In this document: one piece after another, positions 24,036-31,230 of the stretch
Layout of the letters: each line of letters opens with the position of its first letter
Numbering within the stretch: position 1 is the stretch's first letter
From: Bacillota bacterium
Lineage (GTDB): Bacteria > Bacillota > Clostridia > Acetivibrionales > DSM-1351
DNA: 31,230 nucleotides
Direction: 5' to 3'
Assembly: GCA_023444055.1 (NCBI GenBank)
Contig: JAEZRV010000079.1
Span: 1 to 31,230 of the forward strand
Notes under the pieces: generated by a model
Told to the model about the DNA's origin: nothing
Database searches by the model: none
Seen by the model: the letters and a program-made list of their open reading frames with translations, nothing else
Position numbers and translations under genes: made by a program

Positions 24036-25427
24036 ATGGCATTTAGAATACTTAACGATGAAGAATTATCTTTACTTGACGAAAATCAGCTGAAACAATA
24101 TGAAAATGAATTGGATATATATCAGCAAAGGGTTGCTTTTGTTGAACGTCTTGATGAGCTTGAAAATGTCACTATCCTGCCTTATGAGCCTAAGTTAGAA
24201 TCAATTGCCGTCATAAATGGAATCGAAGTTAAACCATTTACAAGACAGGAATATATACTGTCTTCCTGTGATCCGATAGTTAAGCCAATTTTGCAACTTA
24301 ACCCATTTGAAATGGCTGATCCAATTGTACCTGTTTTGCCTATACTTTCAAAGCCGACTGATGTTCATGTTGAACATATAAAAAAGTTGGAGAGCCTTCA
24401 GCCAGAATTACCATCAATCAGCAAACCCGTTGTACCCGAGAATAATTTAATAAAGGTAGAGGGCATTCAGCCAAAACTACCATTAATCAGCAAACCAACT
24501 GCTCCCGAAAACTGCTTTGAAAAAGTTGAGAGAAAATACCCTGATTTACCAGAGATTGCTAAGCTAAGCATTTCGACTAAATCTTTCGAACAATTAGGAG
24601 AAATCAAACCGGATTTGCCAAGCGTAATTAAGCAGACAGCTCAAACAGATTTCCTCTTTAAATCGGTCTGTATTGATCATTATGATATAAAAGAAAGCTT
24701 ACCGGATGTCTTTATGCCAAGCATAGAGTTAAATCCTTTTGTTATGCAGGAGAAAACTTTTGATAGATTACCAGAAGTGTCTGTTCATTTTGACTTTGTA
24801 AAAGACTACAAAAAGCCGGAACTGACAGAAGCTACGTTGCCTCGAGTACATGAACCCCATATTATTACTAATAATTTCAAAAATTTAGAACCATTTGAGA
24901 CAAATTTACCTCAGTTAAGTGATATAGCGCAAGTTAAAGTGACATTTAAAAAGCCCGAACAGTCCAACGCTAAATTGCCTACAGTTGTAAAACCAAACGC
25001 TAATGTTCAGTCATTCAAGAAAACAGAACTAAATAGACCAAATTTACCTAAAACCCAGAAAATCAGTATTCAATCGAAAGACTTCAGCAAACCGGAACTT
25101 TCAGTTTCTGCTTTGCCATCAATTACAAAAGTGAATAGCAGAATAAAGTCTTTTGAAAGACTTGAATATAAAAATCCTGACTTGCCAATAGTTGCAAAAA
25201 TGGGCGTTGTAACAAAGACATTCAAGCAACTAGAAATACCTCAGTCTCATATTGTTACTTCATCGTGCCCAAGTGTTAATATCAACCCGTTTGTGAAGAT
25301 TGAAAGCAAGGTTGACGGATTGCCTGGCAAAATAGGTGTAAACATACCAGACGCTTATGAGAAATTAAAAGAAATGTTCCCCATGATTAATGGAGAATAC
25401 GGAGCTTTGGAAGGAACAGACTTATGA
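24036..25427 (+). CDS. novel protein of sixteen tandem 23-residue LP/KP repeats
   Basis: 463 residues, no signal peptide or membrane span, not recognised. A helical N-terminus (about 5-48, LNDEELSLLDENQLKQYENE) is followed from residue 68 to about 441 by units of 23 residues (one of 24, one of 28) with aligned pattern F1, K/E at 3-5, L11-P12, K16 and often P17. Clear copies begin at 68, 91, 115, 138, 161, 184, 207, 235, 258, 281, 304, 327, 350, 373, 396 and 419. Three unit boundaries carry NPF. AGAAGGGTGGG precedes the ATG, and the stop overlaps the EssC start by 4 nt, so it is coupled to the motor ATPase. Regular prolines predict an extended or solenoid rod; a scaffold or spacer for the secretion machine is my inference. 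Confidence 0.75.
   Translation: MAFRILNDEELSLLDENQLKQYENELDIYQQRVAFVERLDELENVTILPYEPKLESIAVINGIEVKPFTRQEYILSSCDPIVKPILQLNPFEMADPIVPVLPILSKPTDVHVEHIKKLESLQPELPSISKPVVPENNLIKVEGIQPKLPLISKPTAPENCFEKVERKYPDLPEIAKLSISTKSFEQLGEIKPDLPSVIKQTAQTDFLFKSVCIDHYDIKESLPDVFMPSIELNPFVMQEKTFDRLPEVSVHFDFVKDYKKPELTEATLPRVHEPHIITNNFKNLEPFETNLPQLSDIAQVKVTFKKPEQSNAKLPTVVKPNANVQSFKKTELNRPNLPKTQKISIQSKDFSKPELSVSALPSITKVNSRIKSFERLEYKNPDLPIVAKMGVVTKTFKQLEIPQSHIVTSSCPSVNINPFVKIESKVDGLPGKIGVNIPDAYEKLKEMFPMINGEYGALEGTDL
24237..25359 (+). repeat. 69-nt coding repeat array (16 units)
   Basis: In-frame tandem units of 69 nt (with one 72-nt and one 84-nt unit) encode the 23-residue repeats. The nucleotide sequences have diverged strongly while protein positions F1, L11-P12 and K16 persist, so the array is old and under protein-level selection rather than a recent slippage product. 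Confidence 0.7.
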
Positions 25428-28400
25428 AAAACAATGAGATTATGATTTCAATGAAATTTATAAGCGATAGTATTTCTGACGAATTATCTTTTCTTGTATT
25501 AAAGGATATTACTCTTAAAGCACTTATCGAATCAATATATTACGGATTAAAAAAAGTAAGCGATTACGAGGAACATTTTAATCTGCTGGAAAAATATTTA
25601 AAAACTCGGAAAGAGTTACAAGTACTATATAATTCAAAAGGTGATTTCAATATCATTGACTTCACCGAAGAGATTGATGGCACAAGAATATTAGATAAAA
25701 AATTGGACGAACTTGGATTTGTAACGTCTAGTTGTGTTTTATTTACACTAGATATTAAAGTAATGCCTTCAGCTTTATTCAACAAAACTGAAAACAGCTA
25801 TATACTGAAATACGATAATTCACTTGAATATAATATAAGCTCGCGGCGACTGAACGTCATTGAGCCGTCAGTAATTGACATTATACCTCCCGGAGATATG
25901 CCGAAAAAAAATAAATCCTCATTCCTCGACGTAATTATTCCTACTGTGTTGTCTACTGGTGGAATGTTAGTGGCTCGTTACCTTGTTATATTATTCGCAC
26001 CAAGTGCCTCAAGCATGGGAAATACTATGATCTTGATGTCTGGTGCAATGGGTGTCGTTGCGCTTGTAACTTCTATGTATAATTTTATGAAACAGAGTGG
26101 AGATTACAAAAAGAATGTTAAGGAATGGAAAGATAATTACGAAAATTACATTCATCGAAAAATAAATACGATAAATGAGTGGCAAAAAAGTGATATAAAA
26201 TACCTAAACAGTGTGTATCCTAACATGAATACACTATTTAATAATATCTCGGAAATTAACAGCAGTATTTTTTCTCGCTCGCAAAACGATAATGACTTTA
26301 TGATGATATCTCTTGGAATGTCAGATGAGGTTAAGCCTCTGTTTGAGATAAAAAGTGAGAAAAAAGATAACATTTTTTATGATATATACTACAAAAAAAT
26401 CGGGGATAAAATCAAAATACTGATTCCATCAAAAAAGGATGAGAAGAGACGTAAAAAATTATCGCCTGCAGACAGAGCAGAAGAGGATAAAAATAAATTC
26501 TTGCTTACAGATTTGGCATATAACTTTGCCAATAAAGGCGTTGATTTAAGCGACAGCAATGAAATTATTGGCTTTAACTATTTAAGGAGTGATGATGGTA
26601 TCAAGCCGCCATTGTTACTAGACTTAAAATCTTGCGGCACATTGGGGGTAATATCCAATGACTGCCAGACTTCAAAGAATTTTATTCAGCATATCATATT
26701 TGAACTTGCATATTATCATTCTCCTGAAGATTTGCAGTTTGTTTTTTTCTTCGATAAAGAAGATGACGTTGCGAAGCAAAATGAATGTCTGCAAAATTAT
26801 AAATATTTGCCACATACCAACGAACTCTTTGACGGCATTTCTCAATTTGTATTTGATAAGGCGAGTTCCGGTATTGTTTTCGGTCAGCTCCTTAGCATAA
26901 TGAATGAGCGTTTAAAATCAAGCGGCGACGAAAAGGAATCGGGGAACTCAAATAAAAAGCAAACTCAAATTGTTTGCGTTGTTTTTTATGACTACGACAT
27001 TAAAGAAACTGGTTTTTCAAAGTTCCTACCAGAGGTACCAAAAGAGGGCGAACCCTATGTTAATTCAAACGGGCTTACCTTTATTTTCATACAGTCCGTA
27101 AAAGACAAGCTACCTAAGTATTGCGGCAATATTGTTGATATTGACAAGGACAATCCCAAGGGGAGAAGAAGTAGCTTAAGATACAATGTCTTAAGCAGAG
27201 AAACCCTTAACGTTTTGAGCGAGGGCAAAGATGATAAATCCAAAGCTGATGATACAGATAAACTAATTGAGTATAAGCATTTCCAAAACGACTACATATT
27301 TGACGAGAAAAAGTATAAAGAAAAATTCAATCAGGCATTTAAGCAGCTGAGTGCTATTTATTATACAAGAATTGCTGAAAATGGAAAAGTTCCTTCAATG
27401 GTTACTTTGTTTGAACTTTATGGTTATAGCTCGGAAAAAGTACAAAATGACGAGGTAAAGAAAAGCATACTGGAAAGTTGGAAAGCCATAGATAAAAATG
27501 ACGTTACCCGTAATCTTTGCGTAGCGATTGGAAAAAATGAACATGGCCCCATGTATCTTGATTTATATGAAAAGGCTGACGGACCACATATGCTTGTTGC
27601 TGGAACGACAGGATCCGGAAAATCCGAAACAATAATCACCTACTTAATTGGCTTGTGCATGAAGTTCTCTCCAATGGATTTGAATTTGATGCTTGTTGAT
27701 ATGAAAGGTGGCGGTTTTTCTGACCGATTGGGAAGTTTACCTCACTGCGTCGGAGCCGTAACGGATACTGCCGGCGAGGAGGAAGGGACTTCTGCGGCAT
27801 ACATGTTAAAGCGCTTTCTAGAATCCTTGAATGCTGAAATAAAGAGACGTAAGCTATTACTTTCAAGCCTTGGTGTTGACAATGTTGACTCGTATATCCG
27901 AGCACTCCGTATTATTAGGCAGATAAAGGAATTGGAAGCACAACCTAATAACGTCGAGAAAATAGACAAATTAAAAAAGAAGCTTAATGAGAAGCAAGTT
28001 GGGGCGTTAGATAAGGACTTAAAAGAGTTTTCTCATCTTTCTCACCTTGTATTGGTTGTTGATGAGTTTACCGAGTTAAAGCGATTTTCTAGTGAAAGCA
28101 GCGACATTGATTTTATCGCTGAAATTACCACGATTGCTCGTGTCGGACGAACCCTAGGCTTTCACATTATTCTTGTTTCGCAAAATATTGAAGGCGCAAT
28201 TACAGATGATATTAGGGTGAACTCTAAGGCAAGAATATGCCTTAAGGTTGCAACTAAACAAGCTTCAAAAGAAATGATAGACAGCCCGGTTGCAGCTGCT
28301 CCTACAATGCCATTGAACGGTCGTGCTTATTTGCTTGTCGGCACAGGAACAAGGTTCGAATATTTCCAATCAGCCTATACTGGTGCAAACAAAAATCTAA

Positions 28401-28645
28401 ATATTGAAGCACCTATTGTTGTAACGCAAGTCCCTAATTCGGGCAAGTTTAACGAAAAATTCTATTCGTCAAAAAAAGATAATGAGAAAGAAAAGAAAAA
28501 GAACGAAAACATTAACGAGCATGATACTCAGCTTGAATATATAACCAGTACAATAATTGGGATGAGCAGAGATATGGAAAAACCACGTCAGATATTTTTA
28601 CCGCCACTTCCGGGTAAAATTCTTGATGAAACTAAATGGGGGTAA
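25424..28645 (+). CDS. essC: EssC/EccC-type T7SS motor ATPase, N-terminal half
   Basis: Membrane ATPase that powers T7SS export. 1073 residues: an N-terminal domain (1-110) with two strands then a helix, like the ubiquitin-like YukD/EsaB fold, where EssC usually has FHA domains; two membrane spans (about 168-192 and 198-220) followed by the YENYIHRKINTINEWQ helix typical of EssC; a degenerate RecA-like domain (about 395-560); and FtsK/SpoIIIE domain D1 (about 700-970) with Walker A GTTGSGKS (727-734, K733), Walker B VLVVDEF (D880, E881), ARVGRTLGFHIILVSQN and the arginine-rich neighbourhood. D1 looks fully active. The protein ends where EssC would continue into D2; the rest is in the next gene, the arrangement known from mycobacterial EccCa/EccCb. 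Confidence 0.9.
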   Translation: MKNNEIMISMKFISDSISDELSFLVLKDITLKALIESIYYGLKKVSDYEEHFNLLEKYLKTRKELQVLYNSKGDFNIIDFTEEIDGTRILDKKLDELGFVTSSCVLFTLDIKVMPSALFNKTENSYILKYDNSLEYNISSRRLNVIEPSVIDIIPPGDMPKKNKSSFLDVIIPTVLSTGGMLVARYLVILFAPSASSMGNTMILMSGAMGVVALVTSMYNFMKQSGDYKKNVKEWKDNYENYIHRKINTINEWQKSDIKYLNSVYPNMNTLFNNISEINSSIFSRSQNDNDFMMISLGMSDEVKPLFEIKSEKKDNIFYDIYYKKIGDKIKILIPSKKDEKRRKKLSPADRAEEDKNKFLLTDLAYNFANKGVDLSDSNEIIGFNYLRSDDGIKPPLLLDLKSCGTLGVISNDCQTSKNFIQHIIFELAYYHSPEDLQFVFFFDKEDDVAKQNECLQNYKYLPHTNELFDGISQFVFDKASSGIVFGQLLSIMNERLKSSGDEKESGNSNKKQTQIVCVVFYDYDIKETGFSKFLPEVPKEGEPYVNSNGLTFIFIQSVKDKLPKYCGNIVDIDKDNPKGRRSSLRYNVLSRETLNVLSEGKDDKSKADDTDKLIEYKHFQNDYIFDEKKYKEKFNQAFKQLSAIYYTRIAENGKVPSMVTLFELYGYSSEKVQNDEVKKSILESWKAIDKNDVTRNLCVAIGKNEHGPMYLDLYEKADGPHMLVAGTTGSGKSETIITYLIGLCMKFSPMDLNLMLVDMKGGGFSDRLGSLPHCVGAVTDTAGEEEGTSAAYMLKRFLESLNAEIKRRKLLLSSLGVDNVDSYIRALRIIRQIKELEAQPNNVEKIDKLKKKLNEKQVGALDKDLKEFSHLSHLVLVVDEFTELKRFSSESSDIDFIAEITTIARVGRTLGFHIILVSQNIEGAITDDIRVNSKARICLKVATKQASKEMIDSPVAAAPTMPLNGRAYLLVGTGTRFEYFQSAYTGANKNLNIEAPIVVTQVPNSGKFNEKFYSSKKDNEKEKKKNENINEHDTQLEYITSTIIGMSRDMEKPRQIFLPPLPGKILDETKWG

Positions 28646-28650
28646 TAAAA

Positions 28651-30384
28651 ATGAGTCTTGAAAAAATGCTGTGTACGTTGGGCATATTTGATATTCCTAT
28701 TATTCAATTACAGCCGCCTTTTGTTGTTGATCTGTTGGATTCCAATATAGCCTTATTCGGATCTGCTATGAGCGGAAAAACGACTTTTGTCAAAACGTTG
28801 GTCAATATCCTTCATAAGCAATATGACGAAAGAGAAGAGCAAGTATTTATACTTGATTTTGGCGGCTCTTTATTTGAGTACAAAGATTTGCCTTTAGTAT
28901 CCGCTTATTTTGATAACACAAACGAGGAGTATGTTAAGCGTGTTTTCAAGATTATGGATAACATCCTAAAGGATAATATCAAAGAATTAAATGGTAAAAA
29001 CTATAGGGATTCTGATGTTCAGCCTATTCATACCACGTTTATAATAGATAATCTTAACGCATTTATGGATGAACCCAGATATACTGCATATCACGAAAAA
29101 TTGGCAAAACTATGCCGTGACGGATTATCAAAGGGGATTACGATTGTTGTAACAGCGGTTGATACAAAAGGTGTTACATCTTATCTTGGTAGCTTTAAAC
29201 AAAAAATTGCTTTTGAAATGCCGGGAGATAAATATTCGGAAATTTTTACGGGCAAGGTCGGTTTAATCGGAAATAACCCCGGTCACGGATTTGCAAATGT
29301 AACGGTTAAACCGGAAGGTGTTACAGGCACATTCCGAATGAATTTGCCATATGAAGTCCAATGCACCCTTCCCTATAGACATAAAAATACTAATGGGAGT
29401 GCGGACAGCGAAGAAAACTTCATAGAAAAAGTAAAGAATAAATTTAAGTTTTTAGAAGATAAGTACCAAAAATGCGTGAAAAAATATCAGACGTTTCCAA
29501 AAGAGCTGACCAGAGAGGAATACGAGAAACTTAAACAGTATTCCAATGATGAAGCTAAGGGATTAAAGCTTCCTGTAAGCGTCGGCTTGGATTATGTTGA
29601 TTTTTATCCCGTAACGGTTGATTTGGAACAATCACACGTTATTGCCATTTATGGTAAAAAGGAATTCGGCAAGACCAATTTGCTTAATCTGCTGCTCAGC
29701 GGATTTGCCCAGCAAAAACAACAAGCCCGAATCTTGTTTTTCGATGACGGACGAAATCAACTTGAATCTGTCTATAATAGCTTTAAAGATAAAATAGATT
29801 GCAAGTTGATAAATAAGTTTGATGAAATAGAATTGGCTTTGAACGACGGCTCAAAAAAGATTAGAAAACTATCGCCGCTTCAGCAATTTTATGTATACTT
29901 GAATGAGAACTATTTAAGTCTTGATAAACCAAATTATTTAGCAGATATTTATGGCGTCAGTAAAGTTTCATCTAAAGAATATCTTACTATACCAGACTGT
30001 AATGTTGAGCAAGCACCATTTACAGTGTTTGTAATACAAAGTAAATTGGTTTATTTGAATGCAAACGAGAATAAGCGTTTCATTAATACTATTTTACCTC
30101 AGTTAGTAGCCGTTGCGGAAGAAAAAGGATATTTGTTTATATTTTCTGATGTACAAAAGTTCAGTGATGCCGAACAAAATTCCTTTTTCAATAATAATAT
30201 TTCCACTGCCTTTTTACTTGATAATATTGCTGAATTTGCAGGAGAACGAGGGCAAAAAACTTTATTTGGCAATATGGACGTTAAATCTTTAAAGGAAGAT
30301 TATGCTAGGTGTGAAAAAGGCGACGGGTACTTCTACGATGTTGAGGCAGATAAATTATCAAAGTTAAAATTTATTAAATATTGA
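28651..30384 (+). CDS. EssC/EccC-type ATPase, C-terminal half (domains D2 and D3)
   Basis: 577 residues holding two RecA-like ATPase domains and no membrane span. D2: Walker A GSAMSGKT (37-44, K43), with the Walker B strand TTFIIDN (D133-N134), so the catalytic Glu is Asn. D3: Walker A GKKEFGKT (335-342, K341), with a degenerate Walker B (FIFSDVQKF). Both likely bind nucleotide but hydrolyse poorly; in EssC/EccC, D2 and D3 bind substrates and regulate D1. The start is ATG 28651 with GGGGGT upstream; the frame also opens at 28636, overlapping the stop of the first half. It must assemble with the product of 25424-28645 into one motor. Confidence 0.85.
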   Translation: MSLEKMLCTLGIFDIPIIQLQPPFVVDLLDSNIALFGSAMSGKTTFVKTLVNILHKQYDEREEQVFILDFGGSLFEYKDLPLVSAYFDNTNEEYVKRVFKIMDNILKDNIKELNGKNYRDSDVQPIHTTFIIDNLNAFMDEPRYTAYHEKLAKLCRDGLSKGITIVVTAVDTKGVTSYLGSFKQKIAFEMPGDKYSEIFTGKVGLIGNNPGHGFANVTVKPEGVTGTFRMNLPYEVQCTLPYRHKNTNGSADSEENFIEKVKNKFKFLEDKYQKCVKKYQTFPKELTREEYEKLKQYSNDEAKGLKLPVSVGLDYVDFYPVTVDLEQSHVIAIYGKKEFGKTNLLNLLLSGFAQQKQQARILFFDDGRNQLESVYNSFKDKIDCKLINKFDEIELALNDGSKKIRKLSPLQQFYVYLNENYLSLDKPNYLADIYGVSKVSSKEYLTIPDCNVEQAPFTVFVIQSKLVYLNANENKRFINTILPQLVAVAEEKGYLFIFSDVQKFSDAEQNSFFNNNISTAFLLDNIAEFAGERGQKTLFGNMDVKSLKEDYARCEKGDGYFYDVEADKLSKLKFIKY

Positions 30385-30398
30385 AAGGGTGACTATTA

Positions 30399-30716
30399 AT
30401 GTCAGATAGTGGATTTGTATCAGCCGATATTGATAAGATTGCACAATTTGAAAAAAAGAGTGAGGAAGCGATTACCGAATTTGATGCCATCAAAACAAAG
30501 TTTGATGAAATTAATGCAACATTACTTGGCAAATGGAAGGGCGAAGGTGCCGATGCGTATAAATCCGAAACTGAACATATACTTGAGAAAATCGGCGGGA
30601 TTAAGGATATTCTGGATGGAATAAACAATGGCGTTGTTAAGGATATCAAGGATAACTATTTGAAACTTGATGAACAACTAAGCGAATATAATAGAAATCC
30701 GCAGTCTGCTGAGTAG
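30399..30716 (+). CDS. canonical WXG100 (EsxA/ESAT-6-like) protein
   Basis: 105 residues forming a helical hairpin with the turn W46-K47-G48 (GKWKGEGADAYK) and, at the end of the second helix, Y87-L-K-L-D91, the YxxxD/E export signal recognised by EssC/EccC. It begins 14 bp after the ATPase stop (GAAAGGGTGA ribosome site). This is the best primary substrate of the system and the usual allosteric activator bound by the last ATPase domain. Homodimer expected. Confidence 0.9.
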   Translation: MSDSGFVSADIDKIAQFEKKSEEAITEFDAIKTKFDEINATLLGKWKGEGADAYKSETEHILEKIGGIKDILDGINNGVVKDIKDNYLKLDEQLSEYNRNPQSAE

Positions 30717-30760
30717 GGTGCGGGCGATTAATGCGATATTAGTAAAGGGAGGATAAATAT

Positions 30761-30919
30761 ATGGGTAAGCCATCAATCGGCACTGCTCAAATTCCGGCAC
30801 CGGAAAAAGAAAAAAAGCAGATTAAAGAACTTACTGTGCTTAAAGAAAGTTCGAAAGATTCAATATATAATTTGATCTTTTCTGAAATATCAGCTAAAAA
30901 AACGGAAATTGATAACTGA
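30761..30919 (+). CDS. small 52-residue protein between WXG100 and the second toxin
   Basis: ATG 30761 with the excellent ribosome site AAAGGGAGG (30745-30753) opens 52 codons to TGA 30917-30919. The protein starts MGKPSIGTAQIPAPEKEKKQ and continues as a charged helix (KDSIYNLIFSEISAKK). No membrane span or signal. A position immediately before an LXG-like toxin suggests a small partner or chaperone, but the family is not recognised. Confidence 0.6.
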   Translation: MGKPSIGTAQIPAPEKEKKQIKELTVLKESSKDSIYNLIFSEISAKKTEIDN

Positions 30920-30953
30920 TATACCTGAATAGAAATAAGTAGGAGATGAAATT

Positions 30954-31230
30954 ATGGCAACCATATCATTATACGCCGATAAAATCAACCAAATGCCAGG
31001 GTTGATAAAAGACGTTAAAAAATCTGTAACTAATTATAAATCTGAGCTATTTGCGCTTAAGACAAAATCTTTAACAATCAATAAAAGCGTATGTAATTTG
31101 GAAGATATTATCAGTTCCATACAAACGTCTTCGCAAACGCAGGAACAGAAAATCACTTCCCTTGACACATTCAGCAATAACAGTGAAGAGTTTATATCAG
31201 ACGCTGTTCGCATTGATGGCGATGCAGCTG
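30954..31230 (+). CDS. second T7SS toxin, N-terminal part only (window ends)
   Basis: ATG 30954 with TAGGAGATG upstream; 92 codons are visible. It begins MATISLYADKINQMPGLIKD and then follows the toxin at 19376 almost residue for residue (for example LFALKTKSL and DAVRIDGDAA), with no indels over 277 bp. It is therefore a paralogue sharing the targeting domain; the toxic C-terminus lies outside the window and cannot be judged. Confidence 0.8.
   Translation, partial: MATISLYADKINQMPGLIKDVKKSVTNYKSELFALKTKSLTINKSVCNLEDIISSIQTSSQTQEQKITSLDTFSNNSEEFISDAVRIDGDAA

Noticed and set aside
25424..25760. FHA domains at the EssC N-terminus
   Set aside because: The GR...S..H...N pattern is absent; the segment looks ubiquitin-like instead.
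28636..28651. Start of the second ATPase gene at ATG 28636
   Set aside because: It lacks a ribosome site and would overlap the first gene's stop; ATG 28651 has GGGGGT at good spacing.

Overview
The window reads as AT-rich Firmicutes DNA from an anaerobic, plant-fibre-degrading clostridium of the cellulosome-producing kind (Ruminiclostridium/Acetivibrio-like). The evidence is two secreted glycoside hydrolases that each carry a type I dockerin, a cobalamin-dependent methionine synthase without the SAM-reactivation domain, strong AGGAGG-type ribosome binding sites, and coding on the plus strand throughout. The species is an inference; nothing in the window fixes it.

Layout. 1-2708: metH with an odd, strongly primed 5-codon leader ORF and a perfect terminator hairpin. 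2709-4097: a structured non-coding stretch that looks like a group II intron relic, an unrecognised 202-aa gene, three 35-nt-period repeats, and a small inverted-repeat element. 4098-5219: a membrane diguanylate cyclase. 5467-8998: a dockerin-bearing GH53 endo-galactanase and a dockerin-bearing GH11 xylanase, both hemicellulose/pectin side-chain enzymes. 8999-9767: about 770 bp with three terminator hairpins, a possible gene relic and a candidate promoter.

9768 to the window end is one large, divergent type VII secretion (T7SS, ESX/Ess-like) locus. It has an EssB/YukC-shaped protein with an apparently intact Ser/Thr kinase domain; two small membrane proteins; a 2031-aa Ig-repeat surface protein with a C-terminal membrane anchor; and, behind a strong promoter, a coiled-coil protein and a toxin with an LXG-like layout and a putative HNH/Endo VII nuclease end. 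These are followed by a candidate immunity protein, a TPR protein and three small helical WXG100-like proteins. Then come a protein made of sixteen 23-residue repeats and the EssC-type motor ATPase split over two genes. Last are a canonical WXG100 protein with a C-terminal YxxxD signal, a 52-aa ORF, and the start of a second toxin whose first 277 bp nearly duplicate those of the first.

Working model (inference): the split EssC and the kinase/EssB-like protein form the inner-membrane machine. The WXG100-like proteins and the coiled-coil protein are secretion partners or targeting factors, the toxin and immunity pair is the cargo, and the TPR and 23-residue-repeat proteins are locus-specific accessories. 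No recognisable EsaA, EssA or stand-alone EsaB is present in the window, so either they lie outside it or the small membrane proteins and the giant surface protein take their place. The least explained components are the 23-residue-repeat protein and the kinase-active EssB-like protein.
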